From NCBI GenBank assembly GCA_041060555.1, contig JBEUDS010000036.1: a stretch of 18,836 nucleotides of DNA; one strand, given 5' to 3'. The notes beneath the pieces are model-generated. The model was not told where the DNA came from. It saw only the letters and a list, made by a program, of their open reading frames with translations, and did not search any database. Below are positions 7,284 through 14,753 of the stretch, one piece after another (the stretch's first letter is position 1; the number at the start of each line of letters is the position of its first letter). The translations under genes and the position numbers were made by a program. This stretch comes from CAUJIW01 sp963205175 (GTDB lineage Bacteria; Pseudomonadota; Alphaproteobacteria; Sphingomonadales; Sphingomonadaceae).

Positions 7284-9131
7284 CTAGACGCCGTTACGGA
7301 TCAGCAGCTCCGCCGCGATCAGGCCCGCCTCGCGACGCAGGCCGACGGCGCACAGCGCCTGCAGCGCCTGCCGGACGTAGGCGGGCTTCACGGTCGCGGC
7401 ATCACGACCAAGCCCCAGCGAGGCGAGCACAATCGCCTCGCCCTTGCGACGCTGGGCGATGACGGCCTGGAGCTGTCTGGTGAAGGCATTGTCGATCGCC
7501 TCGGGGACAGCGGCCGATGGCAGGTCGGTGTGATCGAGCAGGCCGAGACCCGCAAAAGCCGCGCCGGCCAGCTGCTGCTGGCGGTCGACCACATCGCTGT
7601 CGCCGTCGAGCCAGTTCTTGGCCCACAGCGCGAACAGCGCGCCCGAACGCGGCACCCGGCCGTGCGCTTCCGCCGTCGCCACGAGCGGCCACAACGCCAT
7701 CAGCGGCCGGCCGGCGCGGGCATTGCCGCCCTTGGCCTCGGCGCGGGCCAGCTTGTACCAGGCAAGCGCGCCATCGACGTCCCCTGCCAGCAGCATCGCG
7801 CGCGCCAGCGCCGGTGCCGCATCGAGATACGCGGCCTTGACCGGCACCTGGGCCGCCGCGTGGGCCGATGCCAGCTGATAGGCGAGACGATCCTCGCGGG
7901 TCTTGCCCTCCGCCCACAGGTTGCGCAGGGCGGTGATGCGGGCCTCATGGGTCGGCGCGGCATAGGCCTGCCGCAATTCGCCCACCGGCAGGGCGGCCAG
8001 CGCCGTCGGGTCCAGGCTCACCGCCTGCAACGACAGCAGGTTGACCATCTCCCGCGACGACAGCGCGCCCGTGACGACCGCGGTCCGGGCCGCATGCAGG
8101 CGGGTGGCGAGCGGCAGGTTGGGATTGCGCACCACCCAGCCCTTCACCGCCGGGTTGGCGTTCTCCAGCCGCTGACGCGGCACATCGACGCCGCTGACGC
8201 TGGCCATGCCCAGCCGGAAGGTGGTCAGCCGGGCCGCCTCCGGCCAGTTGACGCTGACCGCCCGGTTGCTGCCGGAGATAGCGGCCGCCACGCGGTCGGC
8301 CAGGCGAATCTCGAAAGGCTGGGCGCTGCGATTTTCCCGCTCACGGTCGAGAATCAGCGCGGCACCGGCGTCATCGCCCTGCAGCGCCGCGCATACAGCC
8401 GACATCAGCGGCCACAACGGGTCGCCGGAGATGGAAATACCGGTCTGGGTCAGCGGACACAGGCTCGCCACGTCGCCGGCCGCCAGGTGGGCCTGCGGTG
8501 CCACCTCAAACAGCCTCTTGGTGTAGCCGGTCAGTGGCGCCCGGTCGACCAGCGCCTTGGCGCCTTCGACCTCCCCCATGCGCAGCAGCAGGTGGGCGCG
8601 CTCGGCAATGAAATTGCCCGGCACAACGCCCGCCGGCGTGGGCGCCTGGGTCAACAGCGCCTTGCGCAGGCTGATATGGGCCCAGCGGGACGCCGTCGGC
8701 GCCGGCATCCGGCGCAGTACCGTGTTGACGAACGGCCCCGACGAGCCGGACCACAAGGTCGGCGCATAGCCGCCCGTCTGGAGCGTCAGCCAGCCAACCC
8801 CGGCGGTCGGATCAGCCGCCGGCACTTGCAGACGCAACGCCGGTGATCGCGAGGACGCCTCGCCTGGCGGCGTGCCGCCCGGCAGCGTCTCCCCCGGCAG
8901 CAGCGTTTCAGGCCCGCCCGGCGCGGCGCCCGCATCAGGCGTCGCGGGCGCGACCTCGGGAGCAGGCTCGGCCGGTGCCGGCGCGAACTTGCCGGCCGGC
9001 AGCAGCGATTTCGGCGGCGCTACCGGCGCCTGACCGGATTCGCTCTCCTGGGCAACGCCGGCGGGGCTCGCCAGCAGCAAGGTAGCGGCGACAAGGCAAG
9101 CCGCGCGACGGCTAGGCCTTGAACTTGTCAT
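7284..9131 (-). CDS. Exported helical protein of unknown function, xerD-linked
   Basis: A 615-residue protein that I cannot assign to a named family. It has a signal peptide (MTSSRPSRRAACLVAATLLL, cleavage near GVAQ), then a long Pro/Ala/Gly-rich linker (about residues 30-105). A conserved-looking entry segment follows (GVGWLTLQTGGYAPTLWSGS, about 113-132). The rest is a long Ala/Leu-rich helical body with TPR- or solenoid-like character (for example ARAMLLAGDVDGALAWYKLA, resembling a single TPR unit) and no catalytic motif. The likely location is the periplasm. ATG 9131 is chosen because the signal peptide begins there and the start overlaps the stop of the small upstream gene by 20 nt. The same order (small membrane protein, large secreted protein, xerD, opposite aroK) is, from memory, conserved in Rhodospirillales. 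A scaffold or envelope role is only a guess. Confidence 0.8.
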   Translation of the reverse strand: MTSSRPSRRAACLVAATLLLASPAGVAQESESGQAPVAPPKSLLPAGKFAPAPAEPAPEVAPATPDAGAAPGGPETLLPGETLPGGTPPGEASSRSPALRLQVPAADPTAGVGWLTLQTGGYAPTLWSGSSGPFVNTVLRRMPAPTASRWAHISLRKALLTQAPTPAGVVPGNFIAERAHLLLRMGEVEGAKALVDRAPLTGYTKRLFEVAPQAHLAAGDVASLCPLTQTGISISGDPLWPLMSAVCAALQGDDAGAALILDRERENRSAQPFEIRLADRVAAAISGSNRAVSVNWPEAARLTTFRLGMASVSGVDVPRQRLENANPAVKGWVVRNPNLPLATRLHAARTAVVTGALSSREMVNLLSLQAVSLDPTALAALPVGELRQAYAAPTHEARITALRNLWAEGKTREDRLAYQLASAHAAAQVPVKAAYLDAAPALARAMLLAGDVDGALAWYKLARAEAKGGNARAGRPLMALWPLVATAEAHGRVPRSGALFALWAKNWLDGDSDVVDRQQQLAGAAFAGLGLLDHTDLPSAAVPEAIDNAFTRQLQAVIAQRRKGEAIVLASLGLGRDAATVKPAYVRQALQALCAVGLRREAGLIAAELLIRNGV

Positions 9132-9252
9132 GGGGGATGACCTTCTCGACCTTGTGCTGGGGCGCCGGCATGTCGGCGAAGGCGAAGTAGCCGCCGGCAC
9201 CGAGGATGACGAGCACAAGCAGGCCAAGCAGAAGCACAAACAGTCGCATCAT
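9112..9252 (-). CDS. 46-residue single-pass membrane protein of unknown function
   Basis: A short gene starting MMRLFVLLLGLLVLVILGAG with one strong hydrophobic segment (about residues 4-28). A hydrophilic tail follows, with ADMPAPQHKVEKVIPHDKF at the end. The tail has a defined, protein-like pattern (Pro-Ala-Pro, then Val-Glu-Lys-Val-Ile-Pro) rather than random composition, and similar short proteins before xerD-linked genes are familiar from alphaproteobacteria. Two adjacent ATG codons (9252 and 9249) are possible starts; a weak GGTGAG lies upstream. Its stop lies 20 nt inside the next gene, so the two are probably translated together. The tail would face the periplasm if the N-terminus is cytoplasmic. 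No function can be given. It is divergent from aroK across a 119-nt gap. Confidence 0.75.
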   Translation of the reverse strand: MMRLFVLLLGLLVLVILGAGGYFAFADMPAPQHKVEKVIPHDKFKA

Positions 9253-9295
9253 GGTCTCACCGAACGCACATCTGACACTTGCAGGACGCCCGGGC

Positions 9296-9325
9296 TTGGA
9301 CGGCCGCGCGGGGCGTGTGTATAGC
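9296..9325 (+). promoter_or_regulatory. Candidate sigma70-type promoter for aroK-aroB
   Basis: TTGGAC (9296-9301) and TATAGC (9320-9325) are separated by 18 bp, close to the housekeeping consensus, and lie 47 nt before the chosen aroK ATG. The predicted transcript would begin near 9332, just ahead of a six-codon open frame at 9337. Confidence 0.5.
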
Positions 9326-9336
9326 GAGGGGCAGTC

Positions 9337-9357
9337 ATGGCCCAAAGCGAAACCTGA
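9337..9357 (+). other. Possible six-codon leader ORF before aroK
   Basis: ATG at 9337 opens a frame coding MAQSET and stopping at TGA 9355-9357. GAGGGG at 9326-9331 is a good ribosome site with a 5-nt spacer, better than anything before the aroK ATG at 9372, which is 14 nt after this stop and in another frame. It may couple translation into aroK or be chance. The predicted transcription start (about 9332) would cut most of this ribosome site off, so the two readings compete. Confidence 0.3.
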
Positions 9358-9371
9358 GTCCACCGCCAACG

Positions 9372-9950
9372 ATGATGACACCACCCGCCCCGCCCCCACC
9401 GTCGATCCCGCGCGTCGATGGCCATGTGGACAAGCCGATCGTGCTGGTCGGCCTGATGGGCGTTGGCAAATCGACCGTCGGCCGCCGGCTGGCGCAGCGG
9501 CTGGGCCTGCCGTTCCTCGACGCCGACGACGAGATCGAGCGCGCCGCCGGCCTGAAGATCGCTGAAATCTTCGAGCGTTATGGTGAGCCGACATTCCGCG
9601 ATGGCGAACGGCGGGTCATCAAGCGACTGATGGATGGCACGCCCAAGGTCATTGCCACCGGCGGCGGCGCCTTCGTGCAGGCGGACACGCGTGCCTTGAT
9701 TCTCGAACAGGGCATCGCCATCTGGCTCGATGCCGATATCGACGTACTGGTGGAGCGCACCGGCCGGCGGGACCATCGACCGCTGCTGCGCAACGCCGAC
9801 CCCCGGGAGGTGCTGACCAGTCTTGCCGCGCAGCGGACCCCCTTCTACGCCGAGGCGCCCATCCATGTCCGCACCGGCCGCGGCCCGCACGACGTGGCGG
9901 TCGAGACGATTCTCATGATCCTGAAGCAACGCGGATACCTGCATCCATGA
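9372..9950 (+). CDS. aroK: Shikimate kinase
   Basis: A 192-residue cytoplasmic kinase that phosphorylates shikimate to shikimate-3-phosphate in aromatic amino acid synthesis. The Walker A motif GLMGVGKST lies at about residues 27-35. The shikimate-binding Asp is in FLDADDEIE, the substrate Arg in PTFRDGERRVI, the glycine motif in ATGGGAF, and the lid Arg region in RRDHRPLL. The length is slightly above the usual 170-190 because of a Pro-rich N-terminal extension. ATG 9372 and ATG 9375 are both possible and neither has a Shine-Dalgarno; a longer in-frame extension is unlikely because it would run through the candidate promoter. The stop overlaps the aroB start by 4 nt, and the aroK-aroB pairing is the classic arrangement. 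Confidence 0.95.
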   Translation: MMTPPAPPPPSIPRVDGHVDKPIVLVGLMGVGKSTVGRRLAQRLGLPFLDADDEIERAAGLKIAEIFERYGEPTFRDGERRVIKRLMDGTPKVIATGGGAFVQADTRALILEQGIAIWLDADIDVLVERTGRRDHRPLLRNADPREVLTSLAAQRTPFYAEAPIHVRTGRGPHDVAVETILMILKQRGYLHP

Positions 9951-11116
9951 CGCATGCGCCAGCACCCCGCCCCGAAGCCGGCTCCGAATCCCGTATCGAG
10001 GTCGATCTCGGCCCGAACAGCTACCCGATCCTGATCGGCGCCGGGCTGTTGAACCGGATCGGCACCCTGGCCGCGCCATGGCTGCCACGGGGTAAAACGG
10101 TGATTGTCACCGACAAGACCATCGCCGACCTCTATCTCGACCGGGTGATCCGTACCCTGGCGGAAGCCGGCATCACCGCCGAGCCGATCGTGCTGCCGTC
10201 GGGCGAAGGCACCAAGAGCTTCGCGGTGCTGGAACAGGTGGTGGAACGCCTGCTGGAGCTGGGCATCGAGCGCAAGGACGCCGTCATCGCACTGGGCGGC
10301 GGCGTGATCGGCGATCTGGTGGGCTTCGCCACCGCCATCCTGCGCCGCGGCTGCGCCTTCATCCAGGTGCCGACCACCCTGCTGTCGCAGGTGGACTCCT
10401 CGGTCGGCGGCAAGACCGGCATCAACAGCCGGCACGGCAAGAACCTGGTCGGCGCCTTCCACCAGCCGAAACTGGTGGTGATCGACACCGACCTGCTCGA
10501 CACCCTGCACCGGCGGGAACTGCTGGCCGGCTATGCCGAGGTGGTGAAGTACGGCCTGATCAACGATGCCGACTTCTTCGCCTGGCTGGAAGCCCATGGC
10601 GAGGCGCTGCTCAAGGGCGACGCCGCCGGGCGGACTCATGCCATCGCGGTGTCCTGCCAGGCCAAGGCGACGGTGGTCGAGCAGGACGAATTCGAGACCA
10701 GGGGTCTGCGCGCCCTGCTCAACCTCGGCCACACCTTCGGCCACGCGCTGGAGGCGGAGCTGGGCTATTCCCACCGCCTGCTGCATGGCGAGGGCGTGGC
10801 GATCGGCATGGTGCTGGCCTTCGAGCTGTCGGTCGCCATGGGCCTTTGCCCGGCCGCCGATCTGGCGCGGGTGCGCGATCACCTGCGCGCGGTCGGCCTG
10901 CCCACCAGCCCCGCCGACATCGGCCTCACCGCCAGCGGCGCCACCCTGGTCGCCCACATGCGCCAGGACAAGAAGATGGACGCCGGCCGGCTCGCCTTCA
11001 TCCTGACGCATGGCATCGGCAAGGCCTTCGTCACCAAGGACGTCGATCTCGGTCAGGTCGAGGCACTGCTGGACCGCCACGCGGCGGATGCCGGGCAGCG
11101 CCTGCACAAGCATTAG
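9947..11116 (+). CDS. aroB: 3-dehydroquinate synthase
   Basis: A 389-residue NAD- and metal-dependent cytoplasmic enzyme converting DAHP to 3-dehydroquinate, the second shikimate step. The N-terminal NAD-binding part carries PSGEGTKSF and ALGGGVIGDLVGFATA. The catalytic region has QVPTTLLSQVDSSVGGKTGI, NLVGAFHQP and the metal ligands Glu in AGYAEVVKYG and His in LNLGHTFGHALE and LLHGEGVAIG. The length is normal (about 360-390) and the start ATG overlaps the aroK stop as ATGA, so the two are probably translationally coupled. The first 15 residues are a Pro-rich extension before the core begins at RIEVDLG. The stop codon TAG is part of the ribosome site of the next gene. Confidence 0.97.
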   Translation: MTHAPAPRPEAGSESRIEVDLGPNSYPILIGAGLLNRIGTLAAPWLPRGKTVIVTDKTIADLYLDRVIRTLAEAGITAEPIVLPSGEGTKSFAVLEQVVERLLELGIERKDAVIALGGGVIGDLVGFATAILRRGCAFIQVPTTLLSQVDSSVGGKTGINSRHGKNLVGAFHQPKLVVIDTDLLDTLHRRELLAGYAEVVKYGLINDADFFAWLEAHGEALLKGDAAGRTHAIAVSCQAKATVVEQDEFETRGLRALLNLGHTFGHALEAELGYSHRLLHGEGVAIGMVLAFELSVAMGLCPAADLARVRDHLRAVGLPTSPADIGLTASGATLVAHMRQDKKMDAGRLAFILTHGIGKAFVTKDVDLGQVEALLDRHAADAGQRLHKH

Positions 11117-11127
11117 GAGAATTGATC

Positions 11128-12411
11128 ATGTCATGGGCTCTGGTCGGTTCACTGCTGGTGGTGCTGGCACTGATCCTGATCTCCGCCGTGCTGGCCACCG
11201 CCGAGACCGGCATCACCGCCGCCTCCAAGGCCCGCATCCACCGGCTGGCGCGTGAGGGCAACAAGCGCGCGGAGAAGGTCGAGGGCCTGCTGGACGAGCG
11301 CGAGCGCGTGGTCGGCTCGATCCTGCTCGGCTCGACGCTGGTCAACAACCTTGCCGCCTCGCTCACCACCTTCGTGCTCGCCGGCCTGTTCGGCAACGCC
11401 GCCGTCATCTACGCCACGATCGGCATCACCATCATGCTGCTGATCTTCGCCGAGGCCCTGCCCAAGACGCTGGGCATCGCCCGCGCCGACCGGGTGGCGC
11501 TGACGCTGGGACCGGCGATGGGCGTACTGTCCCGGCTGTTCGCGCCGGTGATCCGGCTGGTGCTCAGCATCGTCCAGGCGACGCTGCGACTGATCGGCAT
11601 CGACCTGCGCGACAAGGGCGACATCATCTCGGGCAGCGAGGAAATCCGTGGCGCCATCGACCTGCACGCCGAGGAAGGTGGCATCATCCGCGAGCACAAG
11701 GCGATGCTGGGCTCGATCCTCGATCTCGACGAGGTGCTGGTGGCCGACGTCATGGTTCATCGCAAGGCGATGGAGATGATCGACGCGGCATTGCCGCCGG
11801 AACAGATCGTGCGCGCCATCATCCGCTCCTCGCACACCCGCCTGCCGCTCTATCGCAACGACCAGGACAACATCGTCGGCGTGCTGCACGCCAAGGACGT
11901 GATGCGCGCGCTGTCGAAGCGGGGCGCCGAGCCGGAGACCCTCAACATCGACGAGATCATGACCAAGCCGTGGTTCGTGCCGGACACCACCACGCTGCGT
12001 GAACAGCTCAACGCCTTCATGAGCAAGCGCAGCCATTTCGCCATGGTGGTCGATGAATATGGCGCGCTGCAGGGGCTGGTGACGCTGGAGGACATTCTGG
12101 AGGAGATCGTCGGCGACATTACCGACGAGCACGACCTGCCAACGCCGGCCGGCGTGACGGTGCATGAGGACGGCACGATGACGGTGGAGGGCTCGGTGAC
12201 CATCCGCGATCTCAACCGCCGTTTCGACTGGTCGCTGCCGGACGAGGACGCCACCACCATCGCCGGCCTGGTGATCAACGAGGCGCGTGTCATCCCGGTG
12301 AAGGGCCAGAGCTTCACCTTCTTCGATTTCCGCTTCGACATCCTGGAGCGGCGGCGCAACCAGATCACCCTGCTCAAGCTGACGCCACCGGGCGCCGTGC
12401 AGGTCAGCTGA
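11128..12411 (+). CDS. CNNM/HlyC-CorC family membrane transporter-like protein (CorB/YfjD type)
   Basis: A 427-residue inner-membrane protein of the CNNM (DUF21) - CBS - CorC_HlyC architecture, linked in other bacteria to Mg2+ or Co2+ efflux or resistance. The DUF21 membrane domain covers about residues 1-180 (hydrophobic segment 3-24, LLGSTLVNNLAASLTTFVLA, then TIGITIMLLIFAEALPKTLG with the conserved Pro-Lys). Paired CBS domains (about 200-330) contain VMVHRKAMEMID and SHTRLPLYRNDQDNIVGVLH, then FAMVVDEYGALQGLVTLEDI. The C-terminal transporter-associated domain (about 345-420) includes GSVTIRDLNRRFDW and FDILERRRNQITLLK. AGGAG at 11115-11119 overlaps the aroB stop and fixes ATG 11128. Its position after aroB suggests one transcript. 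The exact transported ion is not determinable. Confidence 0.92.
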   Translation: MSWALVGSLLVVLALILISAVLATAETGITAASKARIHRLAREGNKRAEKVEGLLDERERVVGSILLGSTLVNNLAASLTTFVLAGLFGNAAVIYATIGITIMLLIFAEALPKTLGIARADRVALTLGPAMGVLSRLFAPVIRLVLSIVQATLRLIGIDLRDKGDIISGSEEIRGAIDLHAEEGGIIREHKAMLGSILDLDEVLVADVMVHRKAMEMIDAALPPEQIVRAIIRSSHTRLPLYRNDQDNIVGVLHAKDVMRALSKRGAEPETLNIDEIMTKPWFVPDTTTLREQLNAFMSKRSHFAMVVDEYGALQGLVTLEDILEEIVGDITDEHDLPTPAGVTVHEDGTMTVEGSVTIRDLNRRFDWSLPDEDATTIAGLVINEARVIPVKGQSFTFFDFRFDILERRRNQITLLKLTPPGAVQVS

Positions 12412-12422
12412 CGGGCCGGCCG

Positions 12423-13343
12423 ATGCGCATCGCCTTCATGGGAACGCCGGATTTCGCGGTGACCGCGCTCGACGCGCTGCACGCCGCCGGCCACGACATC
12501 GCCGCCGTGTACAGCCAGCCGCCACGCGCCGCCCATCGCGGCAAGGCGCTGACGCCGACGCCGGTGCATCGCCGCGCCGAGGCGCTGGGGATCGCGGTAC
12601 GCACGCCGGTGAGCCTGAAATCGCCCGAGGAGCAGGCGGCGTTCGCCGCGCTCGACCTCGACATCGCCGTGGTCGCCGCCTACGGGCTGATCCTGCCGCG
12701 CGCCATTCTGGAGGCGCCATGCCATGGCTGTCTCAACATCCACGCCTCGCTGCTGCCGCGCTGGCGCGGCGCGGCGCCGATCCAGCGGGCGATCCTCGCC
12801 GGCGACGCCGCCACCGGCATCACCATCATGCAGATGGATGCCGGGCTCGACACCGGCGCCATGCTGCTGAAGCAGGCCCTCGTCATCGGCGATGCCGAGA
12901 CGGCCGGGCAATTGCACGACCGGTTGGCAGCGCTTGGAGCAACGATGATCGTCGAGGCGCTGGCGCGTTACCGGTCGCTGGTCGCCGAACCGCAGCCGGC
13001 CGAGGGCGTCACCTACGCCGCCAAGCTCGACAAGGCGGAGGCCCGGCTGGACTGGCATCGCCCGGCGGCGGACCTGCACCGGGCGGTGCGGGCGTTCAAT
13101 CCGGTGCCGGGCGCCTATACCGAACTGGCCGGTGAACGGCTGAAGATCCTCGCCGCCGAGGTCATCCACATGCCCGCGTCATCGACCGCCGCGCCGGGCA
13201 CCGTCATCGACGACGCCTTCACCATTGCCTGCGGCGCGGGCGCGCTGCGGCCGACGCTGGTGCAGCGGGCCGGCAAACAGCCGCTGGACACCACCGCCCT
13301 GCTGCACGGCTTTCCGGTGCCGGCGGGGACGCGGCTGGGATGA
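12423..13343 (+). CDS. fmt: Methionyl-tRNA formyltransferase
   Basis: A 306-residue enzyme that formylates initiator Met-tRNA using 10-formyltetrahydrofolate. The N-terminal Rossmann-type domain begins MRIAFMGTPDFA. The catalytic trio is present: Asn105 and His107 in CLNIHASLLPRWRGAAPIQ and Asp143 in MDAGLDTG, matching the family's N-H-D positions. The C-terminal tRNA-binding domain (about 205-306) includes YAAKLDKAEARLDW and RAFNPVPGAYTEL. The length is typical. It begins 11 nt after the transporter gene and its stop overlaps the truA start by 4 nt. The usual partner def (peptide deformylase) is not in this window. Confidence 0.97.
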   Translation: MRIAFMGTPDFAVTALDALHAAGHDIAAVYSQPPRAAHRGKALTPTPVHRRAEALGIAVRTPVSLKSPEEQAAFAALDLDIAVVAAYGLILPRAILEAPCHGCLNIHASLLPRWRGAAPIQRAILAGDAATGITIMQMDAGLDTGAMLLKQALVIGDAETAGQLHDRLAALGATMIVEALARYRSLVAEPQPAEGVTYAAKLDKAEARLDWHRPAADLHRAVRAFNPVPGAYTELAGERLKILAAEVIHMPASSTAAPGTVIDDAFTIACGAGALRPTLVQRAGKQPLDTTALLHGFPVPAGTRLG

Positions 13344-14110
13344 CCACGCGCTTCAAGCTGGTCGTCGAGTTCGACGGCCGCCCGTTCATGGGCTGGCAGT
13401 ATCAGGACCATGGACCGTCGGTGCAGGGGGCGCTGGAGGCGGCGGTCGAACGTATCACCGGCGAGCAGGCTCTGGTGCAGTCGGCCGGCCGCACCGACGC
13501 CGGCGTCCATGCGCTGGCGATGGTCGCCCATGTCGACATCGCCAGGCCAATGACGCCGTTCCGGCTGATGGAAGCGCTGAACGCCCAGCTGCGCCCCGAC
13601 CCTGTCGCGGTGCTGGCCTGCGAGGTGGCCCCGCCCGACTTCCACGCCCGCTTCTCGGCGACGGCGCGGCGCTACCGCTACCGCATCGTCAACCGCCGGG
13701 CGCCGCTGACGCTGGAGGCCGGGCTGGCCTGGCGGGTGCCGACGCCGCTCGACCACGCGGCGATGCACGCCGCCGCCCAGCTGCTGGTGGGGCACCACGA
13801 CTTCACCACCTTCCGCTCGGTCCAGTGCCAGGCCGCCTCGCCGGTCAAGACGCTGGACCGGCTGGTGGTGATGCGCCACGGCGACGAGGTGGTGGTGGAG
13901 ACCCAGGCGCGCTCCTTCCTGCACCACCAGGTGCGCTCGATGGTCGGCGCGCTGAAATTCGTCGGCACCGGCAAATGGTCCGCCCGCGATCTCGAACGGG
14001 CGCTGGCGGCCCGCGACCGCGCCGCCCTGCCGGTGAACGCGCCGCCCGACGGGCTCTATTTCACCGGCGTCGATTATGCCACCGATACCGACGCCGATAC
14101 CGACGACTGA
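13340..14110 (+). CDS. truA: tRNA pseudouridine(38-40) synthase
   Basis: A 256-residue enzyme that isomerises uridine to pseudouridine at positions 38-40 of the tRNA anticodon arm. The catalytic Asp53 is in SAGRTDAGVHALAMV. Other family marks are the N-terminal YKLxxEFDG-like RFKLVVEFDGRPFMGWQ, FSATARRYRYRI, DFTTFRS, and RSFLHHQVRSMVGAL near the C-terminus. The length is normal except for an acidic tail, ATDTDADTDD, encoded by a 12-bp direct repeat just before the stop. It is translationally coupled to fmt through an ATGA overlap. fmt-truA adjacency is common in alphaproteobacteria. Confidence 0.96.
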   Translation: MTTRFKLVVEFDGRPFMGWQYQDHGPSVQGALEAAVERITGEQALVQSAGRTDAGVHALAMVAHVDIARPMTPFRLMEALNAQLRPDPVAVLACEVAPPDFHARFSATARRYRYRIVNRRAPLTLEAGLAWRVPTPLDHAAMHAAAQLLVGHHDFTTFRSVQCQAASPVKTLDRLVVMRHGDEVVVETQARSFLHHQVRSMVGALKFVGTGKWSARDLERALAARDRAALPVNAPPDGLYFTGVDYATDTDADTDD

Positions 14111-14135
14111 CATCGGAGTCCGTTGTTGACGCGCG

Positions 14136-14158
14136 CGCCGGCGCCGGCGTGCTATGAT
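14136..14158 (+). promoter_or_regulatory. Palindrome and extended -10 element before adaA
   Basis: A perfect 14-bp palindrome (CGCCGGCGCCGGCG, 14136-14149) is followed directly by TGC-TATGAT, an extended -10 element with its hexamer at 14153-14158. A TTGACG lies at 14126-14131, but with a 21-bp spacer, so the -35 is poor. Transcription would start near 14165, one base from ATG 14166. The palindrome sits where a repressor or activator could act; no E. coli-type Ada box is visible. Confidence 0.4.
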
Positions 14159-14165
14159 GGCGGCC

Positions 14166-14753
14166 ATGGACAACGCCCCCGCCCTGCCCGACCATGATGT
14201 CTGCTACGCCGCGCTGCGGCGGCGCGACCCGGCATACGACGGTCGGGTGTTCACCTGCGTCACCACCACCGGCATCTTCTGCCGGCCGGTCTGCCCGGCA
14301 CGCCCGCCCAAGCCGGAGAACTGCCGCTTCGTCGCCGACGCCGCCACCGCCATCGCGCTGGGCTTCCGCCCCTGCAAGCGCTGCCGGCCGGAAGCGGCGC
14401 CGACCTCGGCGGTGTGGCGTGGCACCGCCAACACCGTCACCAGGGCGTTGCGGCTGATCGACGCCGGCGCGCTCGACGACGGCGACGCGCAGACGCTGGC
14501 CGAGCGACTGGGCATTGGCGAGCGGCAGCTGCGCCGGCTCTTCCAGCGTCATCTCGGCAGCACGCCGAGCGCCGTCGCCCGCGCCTTCCGGCTGCAACGG
14601 GCGCGCCGGCTGCTGGCCAGCGCCGACAGCATCACCGAGGTCGCCCATGCCGCCGGCTTCGGTTCGCTGCGGCGCCTGCAATCGGCGATGCGCGCCAGCT
14701 TCGGCGTCAGCCCCAGCGCGCTGCGGACTCAGCACAAGGAACCGCACGCATGA
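14166..14753 (+). CDS. adaA: AdaA-type methylphosphotriester-DNA methyltransferase / AraC-type regulator
   Basis: A 195-residue protein with the Ada N-terminal zinc domain and a C-terminal AraC-type DNA-binding domain. The four zinc cysteines are Cys39, Cys43, Cys70 and Cys73 (TTTGIFCRPVCPAR and GFRPCKRC), one residue offset from E. coli Ada. One of them would accept the methyl group from a phosphotriester and so switch the regulator on. The paired helix-turn-helix region follows (about 100-190), with LAERLGIGERQLRRLFQRH and ITEVAHAAGFGSLRRL. The O6-methylguanine domain of E. coli Ada is absent and is encoded by the next gene, as in the B. subtilis adaA-adaB arrangement. ATG 14166 is preferred; ATG 14154 lies inside the candidate -10 element. 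Stop and ogt start overlap by 4 nt. Confidence 0.9.
   Translation: MDNAPALPDHDVCYAALRRRDPAYDGRVFTCVTTTGIFCRPVCPARPPKPENCRFVADAATAIALGFRPCKRCRPEAAPTSAVWRGTANTVTRALRLIDAGALDDGDAQTLAERLGIGERQLRRLFQRHLGSTPSAVARAFRLQRARRLLASADSITEVAHAAGFGSLRRLQSAMRASFGVSPSALRTQHKEPHA

Noticed and set aside
7530..8846. A long plus-strand open frame opposite the exported protein gene
   Set aside because: Its composition is Arg/Gln/His-rich, no motif is present, and the opposite strand has a signal peptide and coherent gene context.
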